From SAR86 cluster bacterium REDSEA-S09_B4 (GTDB taxonomy: Bacteria > Pseudomonadota > Gammaproteobacteria > Magnimaribacterales > Magnimaribacteraceae), in assembly GCA_001628005.1 (NCBI GenBank), contig LUQU01000047.1, forward strand, positions 1 through 34,209: DNA of 34,209 nt. The letters run 5' to 3'. Below are positions 1-8,043 of this stretch, in pieces (within the stretch, counting starts at the first letter, position 1; each line of letters opens with the position of its first letter). The notes under the pieces are model-generated. The model was not told the DNA's origin. It did not search any database and saw nothing but the letters and a program-made list of their open reading frames with translations. The position numbers were made by a program, and so were the translations under genes.

Positions 1-52
1 TATTTAAAGAAGCATCTAGAGGAAACCAAGTAACACAGTATGATAAAGAGAT

Positions 53-1426
53 ATGGCTACAACTTGCGAAATTTGTAAAAAGAAAATAGCTTTTTGGGAT
101 GTCGATTATAAAACACAGGGTATGAGTATGCATTACCAGTGTAGAGAAGAATTCCTAAGAGAGCCTGAAGATGATGCAGGAAAACAAAAAAAGAGAGCAG
201 AACCCAAAGAGGAAAAACAAGCTGGACCCTGGACAAAAGCTAAGTCTATAAATGTTGGTAAAGCCGATGAGCACCCCATACGCGAACCCGAGGGGCCAAA
301 ATATTTATATGAGCCTACGGAAAAAGAACAAGAAGACCTTGAAGCCAAACAAGCAAAATGGTTGCCTAGTGGCGTCAGCGAATTGTTTTCCATGCAGAGA
401 GAATTGGCTGCTCTTCCAGAAATACAAAAGATACCAACGGACATAGAAACCGACCCCGAGGCTTCTGGTTTTGCTTCCAAGGCTGGGTACGCTCTGTCTT
501 TAGGATTAAAAGAAAAAGAAATTTTCTTTTTTGGTGGGATGCAGTGGTTGGCCGTTGCAATCGCGTATTTGTTATGGACGCAAATGCTTTTTTGGATTCC
601 GCCGGAGGTGTGGGAAGCACTCTCATCTGAGGATGGGGGCGCGGGACCGATAGACGTAGCGCTAACTCTTTGGGCTTTTATTTGTGTGGGTGTAGCAGCT
701 TTTCCCATTGCTATTTTTTCCAGCTGCATGGGTGTGACTCATTTTCTGCATAAGCAAGGCAGGGCATCAACCGTTGCCATGTGCCTTAAACTTAGTTTGC
801 CTAATGCTTGGCCTCTCTGGGCATTTCATTGGACTGACGGTTGGATTACTGTCAGGCAAATTATGAGTCGAATTCCGAGTACTGAAGAAAAAAGAACACC
901 AGCCCAAATATTATACGAAGAAGTGCTTTACTATGCTTGGAAGATTGGCATAGCGGGGGTTTTACCAAGCATGGTTCTTGGCAAAGGTATGATTGAATCA
1001 GGTAAAGAGTCCTTAGCATTTGTTAAACAACATACAAAAGAAATCGTTAGGTTAAGAGCTTCTTATTCAGGGTACTGTTGGCTATTAGGAATTTTGACTT
1101 ACGTCGCGGCATTCCCCATTGTATTTTATTTAGATGACGGCACTGGAATAGGAAACAACATTGCGAATATTTATTTATATATAGCATTGCCAATTTGTTT
1201 CTCTACAGGGTTTATCATGTTTTTTTTAAGACCAATATATCTCTTAAGTTTGTGTAATCTTTATTCTGATTATCTAAAAGCCAATAATAAAGCCATTGAA
1301 TTACCTGACAATCCGCCGAGAGCAATCAGTGCGCTCGTGGTTTTTGCTATTTTATGTATTGCCGTTCTTGTGGTCTTTTATTACAGAGAGGCAATTGGAC
1401 TCGTTGATATTCTTTCAACAATTTAA
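53..1426 (+). CDS. Zinc-motif multi-pass membrane protein, unknown function
   Basis: I do not recognise this 457-residue protein. The N-terminus has C5-x2-C8 and H27-x2-C30, a pattern typical of a small treble-clef or zinc-ribbon fold. A charged Lys/Glu/Pro-rich linker follows (about 40-110). The C-terminal two thirds is membrane-embedded, with hydrophobic segments near 160-182, 199-230, 340-360, 375-400 and 430-450. A cytosolic metal-binding head tethered to a membrane domain is inferred. It stands alone on the plus strand, and its 3' end lies 10 nt from the convergent split-barrel gene. The ATG at 53 is used because the Cys motif follows at once. An upstream partner outside the window cannot be excluded. 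Confidence 0.7.
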   Translation: MATTCEICKKKIAFWDVDYKTQGMSMHYQCREEFLREPEDDAGKQKKRAEPKEEKQAGPWTKAKSINVGKADEHPIREPEGPKYLYEPTEKEQEDLEAKQAKWLPSGVSELFSMQRELAALPEIQKIPTDIETDPEASGFASKAGYALSLGLKEKEIFFFGGMQWLAVAIAYLLWTQMLFWIPPEVWEALSSEDGGAGPIDVALTLWAFICVGVAAFPIAIFSSCMGVTHFLHKQGRASTVAMCLKLSLPNAWPLWAFHWTDGWITVRQIMSRIPSTEEKRTPAQILYEEVLYYAWKIGIAGVLPSMVLGKGMIESGKESLAFVKQHTKEIVRLRASYSGYCWLLGILTYVAAFPIVFYLDDGTGIGNNIANIYLYIALPICFSTGFIMFFLRPIYLLSLCNLYSDYLKANNKAIELPDNPPRAISALVVFAILCIAVLVVFYYREAIGLVDILSTI

Positions 1427-1436
1427 GGCTAACTCC

Positions 1437-1856
1437 TTAACCTGTTCCGTAGTCTACAGCCAACCAACGCTCTGGCTTAACTCGAACTAAGACACCATCT
1501 GAACCGTTACTGTTTTCTGTGTATTGTTGGCCTCCAGTCTCGCCAAGATAACGCACTGCCATGGCGAGCAAGTCATCCTCAGTCGATTCGCTAATAGATA
1601 CAACCGGTCCTTCCACACTGACGTATTTATAGGGAGGTTCTTCGGACTGAGCCACTAAACTTAACCGAACTCCGATCTCCAGTAATTTTCCTTTCAATGA
1701 ATTGGGTCCAGTTATAAACCAAAACTCTCCACCCGGTTCGTAGTCATACCAAATGGGAGCCGTTAAAGGTCCGTTGGAGTTATCGTTTAGCGATAAAACA
1801 CCAACGTGTAAATCTGCTAGATATTCTTGCTTTTCGGTTTCTGTCATTGCTGTCAT
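1437..1856 (-). CDS. PPOX-class split-barrel flavin/F420-binding protein
   Basis: This 139-residue protein has the length and pattern of the pyridoxamine-5'-phosphate-oxidase-like split-barrel superfamily. A short helix (residues 7-15) leads into strands containing LTAPIWYDYEPGGEFWF, then a Lys-rich segment where FMN or F420 phosphates usually bind, then VSVEGPVV. The C-terminal RVKPERWLAVDYG is common in members annotated as probable F420-dependent enzymes. The substrate is unknown; redox chemistry or cofactor binding is a family-level inference. GGAG lies 7-8 nt before the ATG at 1856. It is divergent from the secreted protein at 1971. A second, distinct family member occurs at 7193-7699. 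Confidence 0.8.
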   Translation of the reverse strand: MTAMTETEKQEYLADLHVGVLSLNDNSNGPLTAPIWYDYEPGGEFWFITGPNSLKGKLLEIGVRLSLVAQSEEPPYKYVSVEGPVVSISESTEDDLLAMAVRYLGETGGQQYTENSNGSDGVLVRVKPERWLAVDYGTG

Positions 1857-1970
1857 TTGATTTCTCCAGAATTCATATTTAAGTAGGTCTGAGTCTGATG
1901 TATTCTATTCTTTTTACGATTTCTGGCAAAAACTTATGGGCTGGTGTATAAAACGGTCATGATTAATCAA

Positions 1971-2363
1971 ATGAACCTTATTAAGAAAAGCTTGTTAGGT
2001 CTTTTTCTATTATGTTTTGTAGTTAGCGGTTATACGGATGCCTCAAATTACGAGGTTGGTGATGTGTTTGAATCAAAAAAACGTACATCTTCTGTGGTTC
2101 TTTATGTATTAAAAAATGATTTACTAACGGATATCAGGAGAGATCCAAGCAAAACCGGTGTTTTTAGACAACGAGACAGTAGATATACCTATGATCTTCA
2201 AAAAGGTGACAAGATCATACTCCTTAAAAGTTTTGAGCAAGGGAAGTTGTATAGGGTAGCCTTGGTTCCAAAAAGGAAATCACAGCGTGATGACAATCCG
2301 TACTACTACGTTGTTCCAACTAAGTTTAATCAGTTAGTTTTTGTAGAACACTTAACTGAGTAG
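1971..2363 (+). CDS. Small exported protein, unknown
   Basis: This unrecognised protein of about 130 residues has an evident N-terminal export signal: MNLIKK, then a Leu/Phe/Val-rich core, then a small-residue cleavage region near SGYTDAS. The mature part is rich in Lys, Tyr and Arg and looks beta-rich, perhaps SH3-like. The frame is open back to a GTG at 1944 and an ATG at 1959, but the ATG at 1971 places the signal peptide correctly, so I prefer it. None of these starts has a good ribosome-binding site. It ends 18 nt before the exported epoxide hydrolase on the same strand, so co-transcription is likely. A periplasmic or outer-membrane-associated location is inferred. Confidence 0.6.
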   Translation: MNLIKKSLLGLFLLCFVVSGYTDASNYEVGDVFESKKRTSSVVLYVLKNDLLTDIRRDPSKTGVFRQRDSRYTYDLQKGDKIILLKSFEQGKLYRVALVPKRKSQRDDNPYYYVVPTKFNQLVFVEHLTE

Positions 2364-2381
2364 ATCACTTAAGGTTTCTTA

Positions 2382-3446
2382 ATGAAAAGAATTCTTTTCT
2401 TATGTACATTAGTACTATCTTTTTATTCGTTTGCAGAAGAAATTGAGCACAAAGGAAATCATGAGGTAAATATGAATGAATCACCCTTAGAAGGCGTAAA
2501 GTTTAGTTTTATAGAAACCAACGGTATCAAGATGCGCTTAGCCGAAATGGGCGAGGGCCCCTTGGTGTTATTAGCACACGGTTGGCCAGAATCTTGGTAT
2601 TCCTGGAGGCATCAACTCGTAGGTTTATCTCAAGCAGGTTTCCGTGTCATTGCACCGGATATGAGGGGTTACGGTGAAACGGATGCCCCTCCTGGTGTAG
2701 ATGAATATGATATCAATCACCTAACCGCTGACATGGTAGGAATACTTGATGCCCTCGGAGAAACTACAGCCTATATAGTGGGCCACGACTGGGGAGCACC
2801 GGTCGCTACTTTCAGTGCACTATTTTATCCAGAACGTTTTACAAAATTGGTGATCATGAGTGTTCCCTACAACGGCAGACAGGATCAGAACCCGATCGAA
2901 GGTTTGAAAGCAGTATTCCAAGATAATTTCTTTTATATCCTCTATCACAATGAACCAAACGGAGTGGCAGAAAAGGAATACGATAAAGATCCTAGAGATT
3001 TGATTAGTAAGTTCTATCAATCGCCAGGGTCTCGAACAAAATCACCAAAAATCACAGATCCAAAGCGCTCAGCTGGTGGGTTTTTACCTCGAATAGGTGA
3101 ACCGGAAGGGTTGCCTGGCTGGTTTACCCAAGAGGATTTAGATTACGTCGTCGGACAATTTGAACAGTCCGGTTTTCGTGGTGGTGTTAATTACTACAGA
3201 AATATAGAAAGGAATTGGAAATTAACGGAAGACTTGCAAGATCACAGTATTAAAGTTCCCACCTTATTCCTGGCAGGAAGCCAAGACATGGTAATCGGAG
3301 GGGCTGACAAAGAAGCCTTAGAAAGTTCTATGAAAGAAGTTATCCCTTTGCTTGAAGAAGTAGTCCTGTTTCCCAATATCGGCCACTGGGTGCAACAGGA
3401 AGCTGCACAAGAAACCAATTCAATTCTTATTGATTTCTTAAAATGA
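2382..3446 (+). CDS. Exported alpha/beta-hydrolase, epoxide hydrolase type
   Basis: Epoxide hydrolases of this family open epoxides to diols through a covalent aspartate ester. The 354-residue protein shows the whole catalytic set: oxyanion motif HGWP (66-69), nucleophile D136 in GHDWG, acid D302 in AGSQDMV, H335 in NIGHW, and a cap-domain NYYRN segment (270-274) carrying the lid tyrosine expected of soluble epoxide hydrolases. The first ~18 residues (MKRILFLCTLVLSFYSFA) form a Sec signal peptide, so it probably acts in the periplasm, which is unusual for this cytosolic-type family. AAGG precedes the ATG. Its stop overlaps the dioxygenase start by 4 nt (ATGA), suggesting translational coupling. 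The substrate is unknown. Confidence 0.88.
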   Translation: MKRILFLCTLVLSFYSFAEEIEHKGNHEVNMNESPLEGVKFSFIETNGIKMRLAEMGEGPLVLLAHGWPESWYSWRHQLVGLSQAGFRVIAPDMRGYGETDAPPGVDEYDINHLTADMVGILDALGETTAYIVGHDWGAPVATFSALFYPERFTKLVIMSVPYNGRQDQNPIEGLKAVFQDNFFYILYHNEPNGVAEKEYDKDPRDLISKFYQSPGSRTKSPKITDPKRSAGGFLPRIGEPEGLPGWFTQEDLDYVVGQFEQSGFRGGVNYYRNIERNWKLTEDLQDHSIKVPTLFLAGSQDMVIGGADKEALESSMKEVIPLLEEVVLFPNIGHWVQQEAAQETNSILIDFLK

Positions 3447-4303
3447 AAACTTCTCTTTCAGTTACTCACCTAGATAAAACCTTTGGGGTGATTGTTGAAG
3501 GACTAAAATTGGCAGATTTAAAAAATTCTCAAGCTGATGAATTGTATAAACTTTGGATAGAGCATCATTTATTGATTTTTCCTAATCAACATTTAAGTCA
3601 AGACGAGCAGATTAAGTTTGCAAAATTGTTTGGAGAAATGGAGTTTGATATAACGCCTATAAGTAATGTGAAAAAAGACGGTAGTATCAGAGATCCAGTT
3701 AATGATGACATAGTCAAATCTTTAAGAGGAAATATGGAATGGCATCACGACAGCACTTACATGCCCATTCAAGCAAAAGGTTCAGTTTTTACAGCTCATC
3801 AGGTCCCGGCAACAGGTGGTGAGACGGGCTGGGCAGATATGACATCAGCTTACGAAGCTCTGGATCAGGATATGAAAGACAAGATAGAAGATCTTAGTGC
3901 CTATCACTCCTATACATACAGCCAAGCCAAATATAAACACAAACCTCAAGCGGAAAGTGAATTCAGTGGCTACGGTTTCGATGTTGACCCACCTCCATTT
4001 CGTCCCTTAGTTAAAACTCACCCCGAGACAGGAAAAAAATCATTGTTGATAGGAAGGCATGCTTATGGAATACCAGGAATGTCAAAAGAAGAGTCAAAGG
4101 CTCTACTGGATGAGCTCAATGATTTTGCGTGCCAAGGAGACCGGGTTTACCACCACGCATGGAAGGTAGGAGATGCCGTTATTTGGGATAACAGGAACCT
4201 AATGCATCAAGCTTGTACCTGGGATTTAACTGAAGCAAGAGTTATGTATCATTCAAGAATTCAGGGAGAACCTGCCACAGAATCTGGATTGAATTATTTA
4301 TAA
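3443..4303 (+). CDS. TauD/TfdA-type Fe(II)/2-oxoglutarate dioxygenase
   Basis: This family couples oxidative decarboxylation of 2-oxoglutarate to hydroxylation of a substrate such as taurine, alkyl sulfates or phenoxyacetates. The 286-residue length is typical. The iron facial triad is visible as H101-x-D103 in WHHDSTY and H255 in NLMHQA, with R266 or R272 in ARVMYHSRIQG available for the 2-oxoglutarate carboxylate. The N-terminal half contains the usual HHLLIFPNQHLS segment. No signal peptide is seen, so it should be cytosolic, unlike its exported upstream neighbour. It is translationally coupled to the epoxide hydrolase, suggesting successive or parallel steps on related compounds. The substrate cannot be read from sequence. 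Confidence 0.9.
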   Translation: MKTSLSVTHLDKTFGVIVEGLKLADLKNSQADELYKLWIEHHLLIFPNQHLSQDEQIKFAKLFGEMEFDITPISNVKKDGSIRDPVNDDIVKSLRGNMEWHHDSTYMPIQAKGSVFTAHQVPATGGETGWADMTSAYEALDQDMKDKIEDLSAYHSYTYSQAKYKHKPQAESEFSGYGFDVDPPPFRPLVKTHPETGKKSLLIGRHAYGIPGMSKEESKALLDELNDFACQGDRVYHHAWKVGDAVIWDNRNLMHQACTWDLTEARVMYHSRIQGEPATESGLNYL

Positions 4304-4325
4304 GTTTTTAGAAGAAAAGTCTCTT

Positions 4326-5417
4326 TTAATTTTCTTTAATAAAATTAACTAACAACTCCGATAACTCTTTAGGCCTAGACCATTGATAAAAGTGGCCCCC
4401 GCCAATGTGAGGGGCACTCTTAGCATTAGGTGCCATTTCCAAGACATCACTTTCTATACCATTAGTAACTGGATCATCTCCAGCAAAAACAGATAAAAAA
4501 GGTTTATCTGAGGTCTTAAAGAATTCTCTGGCCACTCTTTGTGCTTCCAAAGATGAATCGGGTAAGGTCGGTACATGGCTTGGCATTGCTCTCGGACCCA
4601 TTTTGTAAGAAGGATCTGGAAACGGAGCTTCGTAAGCATTAAGAACATCTGATTTAAAAGGAGAGAATTTTTCTAGCCCCAATCTTTGTAAAAAGTAATG
4701 AGCTGCTACCATGGGTCTAGATCTTTTATCCATTTGAAAAGAACAGAGAGTGCCGATGGGCAAGTTTTCAGTATCCCAACAAAACTTTTGCCAATACATG
4801 AATTTTAAAGCTGGGTGGAAGTCTTCATTTTCAATATCTGTTCCATCCACTCTTCCATCCATTTGCTGAACTTGTCGGGCCATAGAAAAGAGTGTGAGCT
4901 TGATCTTTTCATCTCTAAAAGCTTTCACTTTATTTTGAAGGTCTTTCGATGCATCAGGATTGTAGGGCAGGCCTGTATTTCCCATCGAAACTCTTAAGAA
5001 CCTATCCGGTTCTTCTGTAATCATTCTGAGTCCAATCAAACCACCCCAGTCCTGACCGAAGAAGGTAAGGTTTTTGAAATCATTTTGAATTAACCATTGA
5101 GTCATCCAGTCAACTTGTCTTTGATAACTGTAATCTTCCCTTGAAGCGGGCTTGTCTGACTTTCCATAACCAGGAAGATCGGGTGCAATAACCCTAACTC
5201 CTCCTTCAACTAAGTAGGGGATCATTTTTGAATACAGATAACTCCAGACAGGCTGGCCGTGCATTGCTAGAAGCATTGGGCCATCTTTAGGACCTTCATC
5301 GATGTGATGAATTCTTAAATCAGAGCCATCATGAGTTTTTATTGTTGTGTAATGCGGCTCAAAAGGGTAGCCCTTAATGTTTTCGAAACGCTCATCGGGT
5401 GTTCTTAATATTTCCAT
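4326..5417 (-). CDS. Haloalkane dehalogenase (DhlA-like)
   Basis: Haloalkane dehalogenases hydrolyse carbon-halogen bonds. The protein resembles the DhlA (HLD-I) branch from its first residues (LRTPDERF...YPFEPHY). It shows HGQPVWSYLY (53-62), nucleophile D123 followed by halide-binding W124 in GQDWGG, a candidate acid at D314/D315, and H342 in GGGHFYQW. AYEAPFPDPSY (261-271) matches the end of the DhlA cap. At 363 residues it is about 50 longer than DhlA, the extra lying in the cap (about 160-250), so the active-site entrance probably differs. It lies 19 nt downstream of the sulfatase on the same strand, with AGGA before the start. Real activity may be on another halide or ester. Confidence 0.85.
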   Translation of the reverse strand: MEILRTPDERFENIKGYPFEPHYTTIKTHDGSDLRIHHIDEGPKDGPMLLAMHGQPVWSYLYSKMIPYLVEGGVRVIAPDLPGYGKSDKPASREDYSYQRQVDWMTQWLIQNDFKNLTFFGQDWGGLIGLRMITEEPDRFLRVSMGNTGLPYNPDASKDLQNKVKAFRDEKIKLTLFSMARQVQQMDGRVDGTDIENEDFHPALKFMYWQKFCWDTENLPIGTLCSFQMDKRSRPMVAAHYFLQRLGLEKFSPFKSDVLNAYEAPFPDPSYKMGPRAMPSHVPTLPDSSLEAQRVAREFFKTSDKPFLSVFAGDDPVTNGIESDVLEMAPNAKSAPHIGGGHFYQWSRPKELSELLVNFIKEN

Positions 5418-5436
5418 TTAAAATTTCCTTAATATA

Positions 5437-7095
5437 TTAGTTAGGCCAGTATATATATTCGTCTCCCTCTTCGTATTCCTGACCTCCGTGTTTATCAATC
5501 AGCTGCGGAGATTCCCAGATACTTGGCCATAATGGTTCTACTTGTTCTTGGTTGTGTCGGGCCAATAAATTTTCTAACTCAGAAACTATATCTTTGTTTT
5601 CTTCAACTAGGTTTATTCTTTCCAAGGGATCTTTATTTAGATTAAACAACCATCTTTTGTTTATACGACCAGATTTTATTAACTTCCAGCCCTCATGCAA
5701 GACAGTTTGATGATCTCCTTCTCTCCAAAAAAGAGTTTTATGGGGAGGGTTCTTGTTTTCTCCTCTTACAAAAGGTAACAAATCAACCCCGTCTAGCTTT
5801 CTGTCATCAGGAACCTTGGCTTTTGCCGCTGCTGCTATGGTATGAAATATATCCGTGTGATGTATTGGATTTGAATATCTAGTGCCTTTTTTAATTTGAG
5901 AAGGCCATTTAGCGAGAAAAGGCACATGCATGCCTCCTTCAAAATGGGTTAACTTCCATCCTCTATAAGGTTTATTGATATCAGGCAGTTCAATGTATCC
6001 AGCTCCACCGTTGTCACTTGTAAAAATTATTAAAGTATTATCAGAAAGTCCATTTTCTTCTAATGTTTTTACTATTTTTCCTACACTTCTATCCAGCGCC
6101 TCAATCATTCCGGAATAAACACTCAAGGTGTGATTACCGCTATGAGAATGCAGGTCGTAATCGCTTTTAAGAGACTGTAAAGGGTTGTGGATAGCCCAGT
6201 GACCTAAATAAAGAAAGAAGGGTCTATTTTTATTTTTTTCAATTACTTCGATTGCATTTTTAGTGTAGTAGTCAGTTAAATACTCATCCGGTTCAAAATC
6301 ATCGCTTCCATTAAATGAAGCACTGTATCTTCCAACTGTCCAAACCATATTGTCTATCGGGTCATTAAGATTTCTAGAATTCACTACATCAGGATGGTCT
6401 TCTGGCAGGTATAAAGTTCCTATCATTGAAAGGCTATCATCGAAGCCTTGATCATTTGGATGACTTCCTTCTAATTGGCCTAAATGCCATTTACCGATAT
6501 GAGCTGAGTAATACCCTTGGTCCCTTAAGACCTCAGCTATAGTAATTTGCTCACTAGGCATCCCTAGATCAGTAACCTCCGGTCTTTCATCAAATCCATC
6601 TAAATGCATAAAAGTTTCTAACTTTGGTTTTTCTTCCGCAGTATCTTGCATCCATTGAAAGATAGTGGCACCGATTTTTGGAAAAGGCGTGAACTCAAAA
6701 CCAAAACGAGTGGAATATCTGCCAGTCAAAATTGAAGCTCTTGATGGAGCACAAACGGCATTTGCGGCGTAACCGTTATCAAAGATAACTCCTTCAAGCC
6801 CCAAGGCATCGATATTCGGAGTCATTAAAGAACCGTCCCCAGCACCGCCGTTATATAAAGAGAGGTCATTAAATCCCATATCATCAGCAAGTATTAAGAT
6901 AATGTTAGGAGGTCTTTTTGATGGATCGGAAGCTTCTTTAGGTCCTTCAGGCCAGTTAACTTCGCCTTCTTCTGCAACAGGATCCACTATGTTATAAAGA
7001 ATTGGTATACCAAACATTAGGAGGCTAACCCTGTTTTGCCACGCTATAAATGACATACAGCCTATGACAATTATCCCAATGATTAGCTTCTTCAT
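5437..7095 (-). CDS. Membrane-anchored or exported arylsulfatase-family sulfatase
   Basis: Type I sulfatases hydrolyse sulfate esters using a formylglycine made from an active-site Cys. The maturation signature is present as C115-A-P-S-R-A with LTGR following, and metal-ligand residues D71-D72 lie in ILADDMG. A C-terminal half with ...FTSDNGG... and the Lys/His residues expected for sulfate binding completes the fold (552 residues, normal length). An N-terminal hydrophobic segment (about 4-19, with a second at 23-36) implies export or membrane anchoring. The formylglycine-generating enzyme is not in the window. It is the first gene of a minus-strand pair with the haloalkane dehalogenase. Marine sulfatases often act on algal sulfated compounds; the substrate here is unknown. 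Confidence 0.92.
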   Translation of the reverse strand: MKKLIIGIIVIGCMSFIAWQNRVSLLMFGIPILYNIVDPVAEEGEVNWPEGPKEASDPSKRPPNIILILADDMGFNDLSLYNGGAGDGSLMTPNIDALGLEGVIFDNGYAANAVCAPSRASILTGRYSTRFGFEFTPFPKIGATIFQWMQDTAEEKPKLETFMHLDGFDERPEVTDLGMPSEQITIAEVLRDQGYYSAHIGKWHLGQLEGSHPNDQGFDDSLSMIGTLYLPEDHPDVVNSRNLNDPIDNMVWTVGRYSASFNGSDDFEPDEYLTDYYTKNAIEVIEKNKNRPFFLYLGHWAIHNPLQSLKSDYDLHSHSGNHTLSVYSGMIEALDRSVGKIVKTLEENGLSDNTLIIFTSDNGGAGYIELPDINKPYRGWKLTHFEGGMHVPFLAKWPSQIKKGTRYSNPIHHTDIFHTIAAAAKAKVPDDRKLDGVDLLPFVRGENKNPPHKTLFWREGDHQTVLHEGWKLIKSGRINKRWLFNLNKDPLERINLVEENKDIVSELENLLARHNQEQVEPLWPSIWESPQLIDKHGGQEYEEGDEYIYWPN

Positions 7096-7192
7096 ATTTC
7101 CGATAGATTTACTTAGTATTTTCTTTTTTTGCTTTAGTTAATCTAATATAAACATTAACAGATGAAGTGTGTGATAAAAAGGGGAGTTATTT

Positions 7193-7699
7193 ATGCCGGC
7201 ATTGACACAAAAAGAACAAACAGATTTTTTAGAGGAAGACGGCATATTAATGCGCATTGGAGTAGTTAGGGACGATGGATCTCCATTAGTTACCCCCATT
7301 TGGTTCATTTATGAAGAAAATTGCATTCTGTTTACCCCAAGAGCCAAATCAGAGTGGTTCAGCTGTTTAAAACGGGATTCTCGAGTTTCTCTTTGTATTG
7401 ATGAACAGACTCTTCCTTACCGCAAGGTGATTATCGAGGGTAATGCTGAACTCTTACATGATTTAGGAAATGATGACACTTGGCGGGAGCTGTATCTAAA
7501 CATAGCTAAGAGATATGGTCCTGAAGAAATGGCCGAGGCTTATGTTGAAAACACCATAGACCAAGAGAGAGCGTTATATTCTGTTAAATTGGAAGAATCA
7601 AAAGTTAAAACTTGGAGAATGCCTGTAACAGGAGAGGCTCCCGAGGGAATATGGCATGATCGATATTATGCACCTGGAACTAAATTTTCTAAGAGTTAG
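7193..7699 (+). CDS. PPOX-class split-barrel flavin/F420-binding protein
   Basis: This 168-residue member of the pyridoxamine-5'-phosphate-oxidase-like superfamily shows the family pattern: an N-terminal helix, strands around RIGVVRDDGSPLVTPIWF, a phosphate-binding-like segment with Arg/Lys near residues 45-65, and VIIEGNAEL. It is longer than the protein at 1437-1856 and only loosely similar by eye, so the two are not a recent duplication. GGGGAG lies 8 nt before the ATG. It opens a plus-strand run that continues with an ABM monooxygenase and a PhyH dioxygenase, so it may supply or consume a reduced flavin in that pathway (inference). The divergent sulfatase gene starts 97 nt away. Confidence 0.8.
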   Translation: MPALTQKEQTDFLEEDGILMRIGVVRDDGSPLVTPIWFIYEENCILFTPRAKSEWFSCLKRDSRVSLCIDEQTLPYRKVIIEGNAELLHDLGNDDTWRELYLNIAKRYGPEEMAEAYVENTIDQERALYSVKLEESKVKTWRMPVTGEAPEGIWHDRYYAPGTKFSKS

Positions 7700-7746
7700 G
7701 AAATTATGGTTAAGTTATTAGATAATAAATTAAAAAGGAGTAAAAG

Positions 7747-8040
7747 ATGAGTGTAATGATAACTTTAGAAATGCCTGTGAAGCCGGACATGTTAGAAGAC
7801 TATCTAAATATTCTTAAAGGGGCTTTGGTAGAAACAAGGGCCTATAAAGGGTGCAGAAGTGTAACCACTCTAGTTGATCAAGAGACTTCTAGCGTCGTAC
7901 TAGTGGAGGAATGGGATAGTGCTGAAGACCAGCAAGCTTATATGGCTTGGAGAGTTGAAACTGGACTTATTGAGGCTGTCGGCCCCTTTATGCAGGGAGA
8001 GCTGGTCACTAGAACATATGATCCGAAACCAGAAGTTTAG
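7747..8040 (+). CDS. ABM-domain (putative quinol-type) monooxygenase
   Basis: The 97-residue protein is a single antibiotic-biosynthesis-monooxygenase domain, a ferredoxin-like fold that usually dimerises and includes YgiN-type quinol monooxygenases and some non-oxidative detoxifying members. Visible family features are the N-terminal ITLEMPVKPD strand and turn, a helix to about 30, GCRSVTTL, and VVLVEEWDSAEDQQAY-type strand and helix ending near residue 70. AAGGAG precedes the ATG by 6 nt, one of the best ribosome-binding sites in the region, so it may be well expressed. It ends 3 nt before the PhyH-type gene, implying co-translation. The substrate is not predictable. Confidence 0.85.
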   Translation: MSVMITLEMPVKPDMLEDYLNILKGALVETRAYKGCRSVTTLVDQETSSVVLVEEWDSAEDQQAYMAWRVETGLIEAVGPFMQGELVTRTYDPKPEV

Positions 8041-8043
8041 TAG

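Noticed and set aside
133-729. 198-codon minus-strand open frame inside the first membrane protein gene
   Set aside because: The sequence is low-complexity Ser/Pro-rich with no motif; the plus-strand frame has membrane helices and a Cys motif and covers the same DNA.
4312-4336. AAGAAAA/TTTTCTT inverted repeat between convergent dioxygenase and dehalogenase genes
   Set aside because: The stem is short with a single G-C pair, the loop is 11 nt or more, and homopolymer-like runs make it likely by chance.
1437-7699. The two PPOX-like genes as a repeat or duplication bracketing a mobile island
   Set aside because: The proteins differ in length and sequence, no flanking direct repeats, integrase or transposase are seen, and orientation differs.
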